Position numbers and translations under genes: made by a program. The notes under the pieces were generated by a model. It was not told where the DNA came from. It was given only the letters and a program-made list of their open reading frames with translations, and did no database searches. From Streptacidiphilus sp. P02-A3a (GTDB lineage: Bacteria; Actinomycetota; Actinomycetes; Streptomycetales; Streptomycetaceae), in NCBI RefSeq assembly GCF_014084105.1, contig NZ_CP048289.1, forward strand, positions 7,821,922 to 7,885,921: a stretch of 64,000 nucleotides of DNA. The letters are read 5' to 3'. This document shows, piece after piece, positions 28,393-36,893 of the stretch (positions within the stretch are counted from its first letter, which is position 1; each line of letters starts with the position of its first letter).

Positions 28393-29556
28393 CTAGCGCA
28401 GGCCGGTGGAGCGGCGCAGCGCGGACCGGAGCAGCCGGTCGATCAGCTCCGGGTAGGGGATGCCGGTGGCCTCCCACATCCGGGGGAAGGCCGAGATCGG
28501 GGTGAACCCCGGCATGGTGTTGATCTCGTTCACCACGAACGAGCCGTCCTCCAGCAGGAACACGTCGACCCGGGCCAGGCCCTCGCAGGCCAGCGCCTCG
28601 AACACCTCGACGGCCAGGGCGCGCAGCCGGGCGGTCTCGTCCTCGGTGAGCGCGGCCGGGATCCGGACGTCGCTGGAGTCGATGTACTTGGCTTCGAAGT
28701 CGTAGAAGTCGTAGCCCTCGCCCACCAGCACCTCGGCCGGCAGGCTGGCCCGCGGGCCGTCCTCGAACTCCAGGACGCCGCACTCCAGTTCGCGGCCGAC
28801 CAGACCGGCTTCGATGATCACCTTGGGGTCGTGCCGACGCGCCTCGGCGATGGCCGCGTCCAGGTCCTCCAGCACGGTGACCCGGCTGATGCCGATGCTG
28901 GACCCGGCCCGGGCGGGCTTCACGAACACCGGGAAGCCGAGCTCGGCGACCCGGGCCCGGACCGCCGGGCGGGCGGCCTCGTCGGCCCACTCGCGCGGGC
29001 GGACCACGGTGTACGGGCCGACCGGCAGCCCGAACGAGGCCAGCACCCGCTTGGTGTACTCCTTGTCCATGCCGACGGCGCTGGAGAGCACCCCGGAGCC
29101 GACGTAGGGCACCCCGGAGAGCTCCAGCAGGCCCTGGACGGTGCCGTCCTCGCCCCAGGGGCCGTGCAGCAGCGGGAGGACCACGTCGACCTCGCCGAGG
29201 GCCTTGGGGACGGCGCCGGGCTCGGTGTAGACCAGGCCCCGGTCGACGGGGCTGGCGGGCAGGTTGACCTGTCCGTCGGCCGACTCGGCCAGGTCGTCGA
29301 CGGAGGGCAGGCGGCCGTCGGTGATCGCCATCCGGGCGGGCTCGTCGGCGGTGAGCGCCCAGCGGCCGTCGGTGGCGATGCCGATCGGCAGCACCTCGTA
29401 GGCGGCACGGTCGATGGCGCGCAGCACACTGCCCGCCGTGGAGACCGAGATGGCGTGCTCGGAGCTGCGTCCGCCGAAGACGATCGCGACCCGCGGCTTG
29501 CGGTGGGCGCCCGCTGCGGCGGGCACGGGGACTGGGGAGGTGTGCTCAGTGCTCAT
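28393..29556 (-). CDS. ddlA: D-alanine--D-alanine ligase
   Basis: Makes the D-Ala-D-Ala dipeptide of peptidoglycan precursors. The 387-residue ATP-grasp enzyme has VAIVFGGRSSEHAISVSTA, LHGPWGEDGTVQGLLELSGVPYVGSGVL, the phosphate loop KPARAGSSIGISRV, EFEDGPRASLPAEV and FVVNEINTMPGFTPISAFPRMW. No feature suggests a VanA-type D-lactate ligase. An extra 20-residue Ala/Pro N-terminus precedes the domain. Located downstream of gpsA. Confidence 0.95.
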   Translation of the reverse strand: MSTEHTSPVPVPAAAGAHRKPRVAIVFGGRSSEHAISVSTAGSVLRAIDRAAYEVLPIGIATDGRWALTADEPARMAITDGRLPSVDDLAESADGQVNLPASPVDRGLVYTEPGAVPKALGEVDVVLPLLHGPWGEDGTVQGLLELSGVPYVGSGVLSSAVGMDKEYTKRVLASFGLPVGPYTVVRPREWADEAARPAVRARVAELGFPVFVKPARAGSSIGISRVTVLEDLDAAIAEARRHDPKVIIEAGLVGRELECGVLEFEDGPRASLPAEVLVGEGYDFYDFEAKYIDSSDVRIPAALTEDETARLRALAVEVFEALACEGLARVDVFLLEDGSFVVNEINTMPGFTPISAFPRMWEATGIPYPELIDRLLRSALRRSTGLR

Positions 29557-29676
29557 ATTCCGATGGAGACTACCCGGCCGCTCCCGGCGGCGTCCTGGCG
29601 GGCGGGCAGTCGGGCGACGGCCGCCCGGCCCAATCGCCCGCGAAGGCGCTGCTCAGCGCCGCTCGGACGCGGAGCC

Positions 29677-29766
29677 GCTCGGGTTCAGCGCCGCTCGGGT
29701 TCAGCGCCGCTCGGGTTCAGCGCCGCTCGGGTTCAGCGCCGCTCGGGTTCAGCGCCGCTCGGGTTT
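29677..29766 (-). repeat. 16-bp minisatellite at the gpsA 3' end
   Basis: Five perfect tandem copies of GCTCGGGTTCAGCGCC (29677-29756) plus ten bases of a sixth. The unit equals the 3' end of gpsA, including its stop codon (29749-29751). The period is not a multiple of three, but only the copy nearest the gene is coding. Degenerate copies continue to about 29650. Confidence 0.92.
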
Positions 29767-30753
29767 GGCCGAGCGGGACATCAGCTCCTTCACCGCGACC
29801 AGCGGCGGCTTGCCGCCGTGGACGACGTCCACCACGGTCTCGGTGATCGGCATGTCCACCCCGTGCCTGCGGGCGAGGTCCAGCACCGACTCGCAGGACT
29901 TCACCCCCTCCGCCGTCTGCTTGGTGGCGGCGATGGTCTCCTGGAGGGTCATCCCGCGCCCCAGATTGCTGCCGAAGGTGTGGTTGCGGGACAGCGGCGA
30001 GGAGCAGGTGGCCACCAGGTCGCCCATCCCGGCCAGTCCGGCGAAGGTGTACGGGTCGGCCCCGAGCACCAGGCCCAGCCTGGTGGTCTCGGCCAGTCCC
30101 CGGGTGATCAGCGAGGCCTTGGCGTTGTCGCCGAGGCCCATGCCGTCGGCGATGCCCACGGCCAGCCCGATCACGTTCTTGACCGCGCCGCCGAGCTCGC
30201 AGCCGACCACGTCGACGCTGGTGTACGGGCGGAAGTAGCCGGTGTGGCAGGCCGACTGGAGCCGCTTGGCGACCTCCTCGTCGGCGCAGGCGACCACGCT
30301 GGCGGCGGGCTGGCGGCGGACGATCTCCGGAGCCAGGTTGGGTCCGGAGACCACCGCGATCCGTTCCGGCCCGGCGCCCGCGACCTCGGCGATCACCTCG
30401 CTCATCAGCTTGGCGGTGCCGAGTTCGACCCCCTTCATCAGGCTGACCAGCACCGTGTCCGGGCCGATCGCCGGGGCCCAGCGGCCGAGGCTGGCCCGCA
30501 GCGTCTGCGAGGTACCGGCGAGCACCGCGAACTGCGCGCCCTCGGCGGCCTCGGCGGCGTCGGCGGTGGCCCTGATCCCGGCCGGGAGTTCCACCCCGGG
30601 GAAGTAGTCGGGGTTGGTCCCGGTCGCGTTGATGGCGTCGACCAGTTCCGGACGGCGGCCCCACAGCCTGACCTCGCAGCCCGCGTCGGCCAGGATCATG
30701 GCGAAAGCGGTGCCCCAGGACCCGGTCCCGAACACGGCGGTACGGGTCGTCAC
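29749..30753 (-). CDS. gpsA: Glycerol-3-phosphate dehydrogenase [NAD(P)+]
   Basis: Makes sn-glycerol 3-phosphate for phospholipids. The 334 residues contain the Rossmann start AVFGTGSWGTAFAMILADAG, SLMKGVE, SGPNLAPEI, the catalytic lysine in ELGGAVKNVIGLAVGIADGMGLGDNAKASLITRG, and AGMGDLVATCSSPLSRN. The GTG start overlaps the plsC stop by four bases (GTGA), with GGGAGG seven bases upstream, so the two lipid genes are translationally coupled. The last residues (PERR, stop) lie in a tandem repeat. Confidence 0.95.
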   Translation of the reverse strand: MTTRTAVFGTGSWGTAFAMILADAGCEVRLWGRRPELVDAINATGTNPDYFPGVELPAGIRATADAAEAAEGAQFAVLAGTSQTLRASLGRWAPAIGPDTVLVSLMKGVELGTAKLMSEVIAEVAGAGPERIAVVSGPNLAPEIVRRQPAASVVACADEEVAKRLQSACHTGYFRPYTSVDVVGCELGGAVKNVIGLAVGIADGMGLGDNAKASLITRGLAETTRLGLVLGADPYTFAGLAGMGDLVATCSSPLSRNHTFGSNLGRGMTLQETIAATKQTAEGVKSCESVLDLARRHGVDMPITETVVDVVHGGKPPLVAVKELMSRSAKPERR

Positions 30754-31529
30754 CGACCGGCCTCCCTCTCCTTGCGCCGCTCGGCCGCGGCACGCTGCAC
30801 GTCGTAGCGTACGGCGGGTGCCTTCTCGCCGCGGATGTCCTCCAGCAGCGCGGTGATCCCGTCCATGATCACCTCGGTCGCCTCGCGCAGCACCTTGGCG
30901 TTGAGGTCCTTGCCCGCGAAGGCGCTCAGATCGACCGGCGGGCCCGCCACCACCCGCACCGTGTGCCGGGGGAAGGGCTTGAACCGGCGGTCGCCGCGAC
31001 CGCCCTTGGCGTAGCGGGGCATGATCTCGTGCGCGCCCCAGTGGGCCACCGGGATCACCGGCGCGCCGGTCATCAGCGCCACCCGGGCCGCGCCGGTCTT
31101 CCCGGTCATCGGCCACATCTCCGGGTCGCGGGTGAGCGTCCCCTCCGGGTAGAAGGCCACGCACTCGCCCGCCTCCACCGCCGCCACGGCGGCCCGGAAC
31201 GCGTGCGCCGCGTCGGTGGACCCGCGGTACACCGGGATCTGGCCGCTGCCGTGCAGGATCCGGCCGATGATCGGCACCGAGAACACCCCGGACTTGCCGA
31301 GGAACCGCGCCGGGCGCCCGGAGTCGTACTGGTAGTGGCCGTAGATCAGCGGGTCCAGGTACGAGTTGTGATTGACCGCGGTGATGAAACCGCCGGTCTT
31401 CGGGAAGTTCTCGTAGCCCTGCCAGTCGCGCTTGGTCAGCAGGAACAGCGGGGGCTTGCCGATCACCGCCGCGAGGCGGTACCAGAAACCGTACTGGCGT
31501 CGGGCCGCCTTGGTACTGCTGCCGGGCAC
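30750..31529 (-). CDS. plsC: 1-acyl-sn-glycerol-3-phosphate acyltransferase
   Basis: Acylates lysophosphatidate to phosphatidate. The 259-residue protein has the PlsC motifs NHNSYLDP (HX4D), GQIPVYRG, FYPEGTLTRD and APVIPVAHWG. The GTG at 31529 is preceded by GAGGAGGAG; the open frame further upstream is opposite cofC and is rejected. It is followed by gpsA, which supplies its pathway, in the same operon. Confidence 0.92.
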   Translation of the reverse strand: MPGSSTKAARRQYGFWYRLAAVIGKPPLFLLTKRDWQGYENFPKTGGFITAVNHNSYLDPLIYGHYQYDSGRPARFLGKSGVFSVPIIGRILHGSGQIPVYRGSTDAAHAFRAAVAAVEAGECVAFYPEGTLTRDPEMWPMTGKTGAARVALMTGAPVIPVAHWGAHEIMPRYAKGGRGDRRFKPFPRHTVRVVAGPPVDLSAFAGKDLNAKVLREATEVIMDGITALLEDIRGEKAPAVRYDVQRAAAERRKEREAGR

Positions 31530-31665
31530 GCGAACTCCTCCTCGCAATCCATCACTGCATGATTGTCCACCACATGAAAGACCGTACAAGTGTCTCCCCT
31601 GCCTCGACAGACTGTCGAGGCACCCCCGCCCCAGCCTTCTCAGGCGGTACCGCGGGCGGTGCAGA

Positions 31666-32385
31666 ATGAACCGGGTGGACACCCGCCCTCCCCCGCCGCC
31701 GGACGCCCCGGCCCACGCGGACTCCCCGCCCTGGACGCTGGTCCTGCCGCTGAAGCCGCTGGCCCTGGCCAAGAGCAGACTGGCGTCGGCGACCGGCCCG
31801 CTGCGGCCAGGGCTGGCGCTGGCCTTCGCCGTGGACACCGCCACCGCCGCGCTGCGCTGCGCCGAGGTGGGCCGATTGCTGGTGGTCACCGACGATCCGC
31901 TGGCGGCGGCGGAACTGGCCGCGCTCGGCGCGCTGGTGGTCCCGGACGAGCCCGGGGCCGGGCTCAACGCGGCGCTGCGGCACGGCGCGGAGGTGGCCCG
32001 GGCCCGGCACGGCGCGACCGCGGTCGCCGCGATGTCGGCCGATCTGCCCGCGCTGCGCCCGCTGGAACTCGGGCGGGTGCTGCGGGCCGCCGCCGGGCAC
32101 CCGCGCGCCTTCCTGGCCGACACCCAGGGCGTGGGCACCACCCTGCTGACCGCCGGTCCCGGGGTCGCGCTGGCTCCCGCCTTCGGCGGCGCCTCCCGGC
32201 TGCGCCACGCCGCCGCCGGGGCCCGGGAACTGACGCTGCCGGACGTCCCCTCGCTGCGGCGGGACGTGGACACCCCGCAGGACCTGCGGGTGGCGCTGGG
32301 TCTGGGGACCGGGCCGCGCACCACCGCGCTGTCGGCGCTGGTCGGCTCCCGGCCGGGCACGGAACGGCCCTGCCGGACGGTCTAA
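31666..32385 (+). CDS. cofC: Phosphoenolpyruvate/2-phospholactate guanylyltransferase (F420 synthesis)
   Basis: Activates phosphoenolpyruvate or 2-phospho-L-lactate with GTP for coenzyme F420 synthesis; in mycobacteria the enzyme is FbiD. The 239 residues show LPLKPLALAKSRLA, LLVVTDDPLAAAELAALGA, AAMSADLPALRP and ADTQGVGTTLL. The N-terminus is Pro-rich. ATG at 31666 or GTG at 31675 are possible. The gene lies beside HU and leuDC as in Mycobacterium, which supports orthology. Confidence 0.88.
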   Translation: MNRVDTRPPPPPDAPAHADSPPWTLVLPLKPLALAKSRLASATGPLRPGLALAFAVDTATAALRCAEVGRLLVVTDDPLAAAELAALGALVVPDEPGAGLNAALRHGAEVARARHGATAVAAMSADLPALRPLELGRVLRAAAGHPRAFLADTQGVGTTLLTAGPGVALAPAFGGASRLRHAAAGARELTLPDVPSLRRDVDTPQDLRVALGLGTGPRTTALSALVGSRPGTERPCRTV

Positions 32386-32394
32386 CCTGGGGTC

Positions 32395-32598
32395 ATGCAG
32401 GCCACAGCGTTCACGTACTCCCCCGACAGCCGCAGCGGTTCGGTGCTGCTCGACGACGGCACCGCGGTGCCGTTCGACGCCGCCGCCTTCGACGCGGGCG
32501 GCCTGCGGCTGCTGCGGGTCGGCCAGCGGGTGCGGATCGAGACCGAGGGCGACGGTCCGCGGCGGCGGATCACGCTGGTGACACTGCAGACCTTCTGA
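32395..32598 (+). CDS. Small conserved beta-rich protein
   Basis: 67 residues: GSVLLDDGTAVPFDAAAFDAGG followed by VGQRVRIETEG and RRITLVTLQTF. The pattern resembles a small OB-like or cold-shock-like beta barrel, but no RNP motif is visible. It starts 9 bp after cofC, probably cotranscribed, and ends before a strong bidirectional terminator. Function unknown. Confidence 0.75.
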   Translation: MQATAFTYSPDSRSGSVLLDDGTAVPFDAAAFDAGGLRLLRVGQRVRIETEGDGPRRRITLVTLQTF

Positions 32599-32622
32599 AG
32601 GCCTGTCGGCGCCGCGGACGCG

Positions 32623-32663
32623 GCGCGGGCCGGGTCCGGGGTTTCCCGGAGCCCGGCCCGCGC
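32623..32663. terminator. Bidirectional terminator before hupS end
   Basis: 18 paired bases: outer arms GCGCGGGCCGGG and CCCGGCCCGCGC, inner TCCGGG/CCCGGA, loop GTTT and one bulged G. It sits between convergent stops at 32598 and 32704. Confidence 0.8.
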
Positions 32664-32703
32664 ACCAGCGCCCTGCGGTCACTACTGGTACTGCACCACT
32701 GGT

Positions 32704-33387
32704 TCAGCTCTTGGCGACACGCTTCGCCGGAGCCTTGCGGGCGGTGGTCTTCTTCGCCGCCGCCGCCGTGGTCTTCTTGGCCGCGGCGGCCGTGGTCTTC
32801 GCCGCCGGGCGGGTGGCCGAGGCGGTCACGGTCTTCTTGGCCGGAGCCTTGACCGCGGCGGAGGTCTTCTTCGCCGTGGTCTTCTTGGCCGCCGTCTTGG
32901 CGGGCGCGGTGGCCGCCGCCTTGGTCGCCGGAGCCGCCTTCTTGGCCGCCGCCTTCTTCACCGTGGGCGTGGTCTTCTTCGCGGTCACGGTCTTCTTCGC
33001 CGCCGCCTTCTTCGCGGCGGGCGAGCCGGCCGGCGCCACCATGCCGCTCTTGCCCGGCGTGAGCGAGCCCTTGGGGGCCTTCTTCACCGAGGGACCGGTC
33101 TTCGGCAGCTTCTTGGAGCCACTGACCAGGTCCTTGAAGCCCTGGCCCGGACGGAAGCGGGGCACTGCGGTCTTCTTCACCTTGACCCGCTCGCCCGTCT
33201 GCGGGTTGCGAGCGAACCGAGCCGAGCGGTCGACCTTCTCGAAGGTGCCGAAGCCGGTGACCGACACCCGCTCCCCGGCAGTGACCGCGCGGACGATGGT
33301 GTCGAGCACAGCGTCCACTGCTTCTGCGGCGGCGCGACGGCCACCCAGCTGCTCGGCCACCGCTTCAACAAGCTGCGCCTTGTTCAC
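32704..33387 (-). CDS. hupS: HU-family nucleoid protein with Lys/Ala-rich tail (HupS type)
   Basis: 227 residues. The N-terminal 95 residues are a canonical HU fold (MNKAQLVEAVAEQLG, VTGFGTFEKVDRSARFARNPQTGE, VPRFRPGQGFKDLV). The rest is a histone H1-like tail of AAKKT-, PAKKT- and KKTTA-type repeats. This two-domain form is the actinobacterial HupB/HupS type; in Streptomyces HupS compacts spore DNA. The GTG start at 33387 follows an AT-rich promoter region. Confidence 0.95.
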   Translation of the reverse strand: MNKAQLVEAVAEQLGGRRAAAEAVDAVLDTIVRAVTAGERVSVTGFGTFEKVDRSARFARNPQTGERVKVKKTAVPRFRPGQGFKDLVSGSKKLPKTGPSVKKAPKGSLTPGKSGMVAPAGSPAAKKAAAKKTVTAKKTTPTVKKAAAKKAAPATKAAATAPAKTAAKKTTAKKTSAAVKAPAKKTVTASATRPAAKTTAAAAKKTTAAAAKKTTARKAPAKRVAKS

Positions 33388-33444
33388 GTCTTCCCCTTCA
33401 GAAACCGGTGCCCGGATGATTCGGATTTGATCCGGGCATTTCGC

Positions 33445-33473
33445 ACGTTAGGCATGTATATACGGCATTTCAA
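33445..33473 (-). promoter_or_regulatory. Likely housekeeping promoter of hupS
   Basis: On the minus strand TTGAAA (33473-33468) is separated by 17 bases from TAACGT (33450-33445), about 58 bases upstream of the hupS start. The spacing and hexamers fit the principal sigma factor consensus in an unusually AT-rich stretch. Confidence 0.6.
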
Positions 33474-33518
33474 TTACCAAACGGGCGAATCACCCTTGTG
33501 TCGCAATGGATTCGGCTT

Positions 33519-33788
33519 TCAGTGAGCGGGCGGCTGCGGCAACTGCCCGCCGTCCAGCTCCTCCATGAAGCGCGCCAACCTCCCTGCCGCGTCCGGGAGA
33601 TCGCGTTTCGCTGCCTCGGTGATCCGGAGCAGCGAGCGAGTGAGCGACGCCTTGGCGGCATCCGACGCATCGAGCGCACGCACACGGGCGTGTGCCTGCC
33701 GCAGTCGTTCGGCCAAGAACGCATAGAACTCGGCCTCCGACGACTCCCCCGGTTCGGGGTCGGGGGAGGGCTGGTGGACCGGGCTCAT
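33519..33788 (-). CDS. Small hypothetical protein
   Basis: 89 residues; acidic Pro/Glu N-terminus, then helices rich in Ala/Arg/Leu (FYAFLAERLRQAHARVRALDASDAAKASLTRSLLRIT). High GC3 supports coding. No family is recognised. It lies between leuD and hupS, reading with both. Confidence 0.65.
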   Translation of the reverse strand: MSPVHQPSPDPEPGESSEAEFYAFLAERLRQAHARVRALDASDAAKASLTRSLLRITEAAKRDLPDAAGRLARFMEELDGGQLPQPPAH

Positions 33789-33869
33789 GCACTGATTGTG
33801 CCACCGCGCAGGGGATACTCCCTGTTCAGCCTTGGTTCAACCTTACACAGAGTCACCGCAGGCATGGCA

Positions 33870-33911
33870 ACGGCCCCCGGCTCCGGTCAGTTGACCGGGG
33901 CCGGGGGCCGT
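33870..33911. terminator. Terminator downstream of leuCD
   Basis: Arms ACGGCCCCCGGC (33870-33881) and GCCGGGGGCCGT (33900-33911), continued inside by CCGGTCA/TGACCGG. It is 36 bp beyond the leuD stop on the minus strand. Confidence 0.8.
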
Positions 33912-33946
33912 GGTGACGGTGTCTCAAAAACGCTGCTGGGCAAGGC

Positions 33947-34558
33947 TCAGCCGAGCGGAACCGTGTTCGGCTTGAAGCTCGGCCGGTTCGCCTCGAACGC
34001 CGAGATCTTGGACTCCTGCTGAAGAGTGATGCTGATGTCGTCCAGGCCGTTCAGCAGCCGCCAGCGGACGTTCTCGTCCAACTCGAACGGAACCACCAGC
34101 GCGGAGCCGTCCAGCGCCACCGTCCGGACCTCGCGGGCCTCCAGGTCCACAGTGACCTCGGCGGTCGGGTCGGCCTCGACCAGCGCCCAGATCCGCTCCA
34201 CCGCCTCCTGCGGCAGGATCACCGTCAGCAGGCCGTTCTTCAGCGAGTTGCCCCGGAAGATGTCGGCGAAGCGGGAGGAGATGACGGCCCGGAAGCCGTA
34301 GTTCTCCAGCGCCCAGACGGCGTGCTCGCGCGAGGAGCCGGTACCGAACTCGGGCCCGGCCACCAGGATGCTGGCACCGGCGTACTGCGGCTGGTTGAGG
34401 ACGAAGGACTCGTCCTTGCGCCAGGCTTCGAACAGACCGTCCTCAAAGCCGCTGCGGGTGACCTTCTTCAGCCAGTGGGCCGGGATGATCTGGTCGGTGT
34501 CCACGTTGCTGCGGCGCAGCGGCACGACCCGGCCGGTGTGGGTGGTGAACTTCTCCAT
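33947..34558 (-). CDS. leuD: 3-isopropylmalate dehydratase small subunit
   Basis: With LeuC isomerises 2- to 3-isopropylmalate in leucine synthesis, and citramalate intermediates in the CimA route. The 203 residues start [31 protein letters not shown] and contain [17 protein letters not shown] and [19 protein letters not shown] at 34558, with GGAGG in front; it begins just after leuC. Confidence 0.96.
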   Translation of the reverse strand: MEKFTTHTGRVVPLRRSNVDTDQIIPAHWLKKVTRSGFEDGLFEAWRKDESFVLNQPQYAGASILVAGPEFGTGSSREHAVWALENYGFRAVISSRFADIFRGNSLKNGLLTVILPQEAVERIWALVEADPTAEVTVDLEAREVRTVALDGSALVVPFELDENVRWRLLNGLDDISITLQQESKISAFEANRPSFKPNTVPLG

Positions 34559-34563
34559 GGTGC

Positions 34564-35988
34564 TCAGACCTCCGCAGTCTGACGGGCGTCGGACAGGTCG
34601 GCGGGCGAGGCCAGGTGGCCCAGCACCGCGGTGGCGGCGGCCACCTGCGGCGAGACCAGGTGGGTGCGCCCGCCCTTGCCCTGCCGCCCCTCGAAGTTGC
34701 GGTTGGAGGTGGACGCGCAGCGCTCGCCGGGGGCGAGCTGGTCCGGGTTCATGCCCAGGCACATCGAGCAGCCCGCGTGCCGCCACTCGGCGCCGGCCGC
34801 GACGAACACCTTGTCCAGGCCCTCCGCCACGGCCTGCAGGGCGACCCGGACCGAGCCCGGGACGACCAGCATCCGGACGCCGTCGGCGACCTGGCGGCCC
34901 TCGACCACGGCGGCGGCGGCGCGCAGGTCCTCGATCCGGCCGTTGGTGCAGGAACCGACGAACACCGCGTCCACGGAGACCTCGCGCAGCGGGGTGCCGG
35001 CGGTCAGGCCCATGTAGCGCAGCGCGTTCTCGGCGGCCACCCGCGCCTGCGGGTCCTCGAACGAGGCCGGGTCCGGCACCTCGGCGCTCAGCGGCGCGCC
35101 CTGGCCCGGGTTGGTGCCCCAGGTGACGAACGGGGACAGCTCGGAGGCGTCGATGAAGACCTCGGCGTCGAAGACCGCGTCCTCGTCGGTGACCAGGGTC
35201 TTCCAGTACGCCACGGCGGCGTCCCAGTCGGCCCCCTGCGGCGCGTGGTCGCGGCCCTGGAGGTACTCGAAGGTGGTCTCGTCCGGGGCGATCATCCCGG
35301 CCCGGGCGCCCGCCTCGATCGACATGTTGCAGACGGTCATCCGGGCCTCCATGGAGAGGCTGCGGATGGCGGAGCCGCGGTACTCCAGGACGTAGCCCTG
35401 GCCACCGCCGGTGCCGATCCGGGTGATCACGGCCAGGATCAGGTCCTTGGCGGTGACGCCCTCCGGCAGTTCGCCCTCGACGGTGATCGCCATGGTGCGG
35501 AACGGGGCCAGCGGCAGCGTCTGGGTGGCCAGCACGTGCTCGACCTGGCTGGTGCCGATGCCGAACGCCAGCGCGCCGAAGGCGCCGTGGGTGGACGTGT
35601 GGGAATCCCCACACACCACCGTGGTCCCCGGCTGGGTCAGGCCCAGCTGCGGTCCGACGACGTGGACCACGCCCTGCTCGGCGTCGCCCAGCGAGTGCAG
35701 CCGGACGCCGAACTCGGCGCAGTTGGCCCGCAGCGTCTCCAGCTGGAGCCGCGACACCGGGTCGGCGATCGGCTTGTCGATGTCCAGGGTGGGGGTGTTG
35801 TGGTCCTCGGTGGCGATCGTCAGATCGGTCCGGCGGACCTTGCGCCCGGCCAGCCGCAGGCCGTCGAAGGCCTGCGGGCTGGTCACCTCGTGCAGCAGGT
35901 GCAGATCGATGAAGAGGAGATCCGGCTCGCCCTCAGCGCGCCTGACGACATGGTCGTCCCAGACCTTCTCCGCGAGTGTGCGTCCCAT
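34564..35988 (-). CDS. leuC: 3-isopropylmalate dehydratase large subunit
   Basis: Aconitase-family [4Fe-4S] enzyme subunit, 474 residues. Cluster ligands appear as [17 protein letters not shown] and [13 protein letters not shown]. Other landmarks are [34 protein letters not shown] and EHNTP-like [11 protein letters not shown] at 35988 follows GGAGGGA. It is divergent from ndgR, its expected regulator. Confidence 0.97.
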   Translation of the reverse strand: MGRTLAEKVWDDHVVRRAEGEPDLLFIDLHLLHEVTSPQAFDGLRLAGRKVRRTDLTIATEDHNTPTLDIDKPIADPVSRLQLETLRANCAEFGVRLHSLGDAEQGVVHVVGPQLGLTQPGTTVVCGDSHTSTHGAFGALAFGIGTSQVEHVLATQTLPLAPFRTMAITVEGELPEGVTAKDLILAVITRIGTGGGQGYVLEYRGSAIRSLSMEARMTVCNMSIEAGARAGMIAPDETTFEYLQGRDHAPQGADWDAAVAYWKTLVTDEDAVFDAEVFIDASELSPFVTWGTNPGQGAPLSAEVPDPASFEDPQARVAAENALRYMGLTAGTPLREVSVDAVFVGSCTNGRIEDLRAAAAVVEGRQVADGVRMLVVPGSVRVALQAVAEGLDKVFVAAGAEWRHAGCSMCLGMNPDQLAPGERCASTSNRNFEGRQGKGGRTHLVSPQVAAATAVLGHLASPADLSDARQTAEV

Positions 35989-36105
35989 CACTGTCCCTCC
36001 GACCGGCTGCTTTGTCGGTCTAAGTCGTGTTTTGGCTACCCAACGGGCGACGTCCCGAGGGCTGCTCACCCCAGAGTGGCGCAGATCCCAGAACATTGAA
36101 CTTGC

Positions 36106-36122
36106 GTCTCGCGATCTGAGAC
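36106..36122. promoter_or_regulatory. Candidate NdgR operator between leuC and ndgR
   Basis: GTCTC, 7 bases, GAGAC forms a dyad 15 bp before the ndgR start, in the 148-bp divergent region. NdgR/AreB proteins are known to bind the leuC-side promoter and their own; this dyad is the best symmetric site I see. Not proved. Confidence 0.4.
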
Positions 36123-36136
36123 TGCAATATCAGGGC

Positions 36137-36850
36137 ATGGACAACTCTAGTGGCGTCGGCGTTCTCGACAAGGCTGCTCTGGTGCTGAGCGCGCTGGAGT
36201 CAGGCCCCGCAACCCTGGCCGGCCTGGTGGCCGCCACCGGACTGGCGCGGCCCACCGCGCACCGGCTGGCGGTGGCACTCGAACACCACCGCCTGGTCAC
36301 CCGTGACATGCAGGGCCGTTTCATTCTCGGTCCCAGGCTCTCCGAACTCTCGGCGGCGGCCGGCGAGGACCGGCTGCTGGCCACCGCCGGACCGGTGCTC
36401 ACGCACCTGCGCGACGTCACCGGCGAGAGCGCGCAGCTCTACCGCCGCCAGGGTGACCTGCGGATCTGCGTGGCGGCGGCCGAGCGGCTGTCCGGCCTGC
36501 GGGATACCGTCCCGGTCGGCAGCACGCTGCCGATGAAGGCGGGCTCCGCCGCCCAGGTCCTGCTGGCCTGGGAGGAGCCGGAGCGGCTGCACCGCGGCCT
36601 GCAGGGCGCCCGGTTCACCGCGACCGCGCTCTCCGGCGTCCGGCGGCGCGGCTGGGCCCAGTCCATCGGCGAGCGCGAGCCGGGCGTGGCCTCGGTCTCC
36701 GCGCCGGTGCGCGGCCCGTCCAACCGGGTGGTCGCCGCCGTCTCGGTCTCCGGACCGATCGAGCGGCTCTCCCGCCACCCGGGACGGCTGCACGCCCAGG
36801 CGATCATCGAGGCGGCCGGTCGGCTCACCGAGGCGCTGCGCCGCGCCTGA
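36137..36850 (+). CDS. ndgR: IclR-family regulator NdgR/AreB
   Basis: 237-residue IclR-type regulator. The winged helix occupies the first 65 residues (LAGLVAATGLARPTAHRLAVALEHHRLV), followed by the effector-binding domain. Divergent placement beside leuC is diagnostic of NdgR/AreB, which controls leucine and other amino-acid genes and antibiotic production in Streptomyces. ATG at 36137. Confidence 0.92.
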   Translation: MDNSSGVGVLDKAALVLSALESGPATLAGLVAATGLARPTAHRLAVALEHHRLVTRDMQGRFILGPRLSELSAAAGEDRLLATAGPVLTHLRDVTGESAQLYRRQGDLRICVAAAERLSGLRDTVPVGSTLPMKAGSAAQVLLAWEEPERLHRGLQGARFTATALSGVRRRGWAQSIGEREPGVASVSAPVRGPSNRVVAAVSVSGPIERLSRHPGRLHAQAIIEAAGRLTEALRRA

Positions 36851-36856
36851 GCGGCC

Positions 36857-36888
36857 CCGACAGCGGTACTCACCGACAGCGGTGCTCC
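36857..36888 (+). repeat. 16-bp imperfect tandem duplication after ndgR
   Basis: CCGACAGCGGTACTCA at 36857-36872 is followed directly by CCGACAGCGGTGCTCC (two differences). It starts six bases after the ndgR stop and fills the 43-bp gap before the convergent membrane gene. Confidence 0.7.
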
Positions 36889-36893
36889 CGGAT

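Noticed and set aside
28393-29556. Vancomycin-resistance D-Ala-D-Lac ligase
   Set aside because: No vanH or vanX partner is present, and the sequence sits in the conserved gpsA-ddl context.
29677-29766. Possible CRISPR array
   Set aside because: The 16-bp units are directly adjacent without spacers and derive from the gpsA end; it is a simple tandem repeat.
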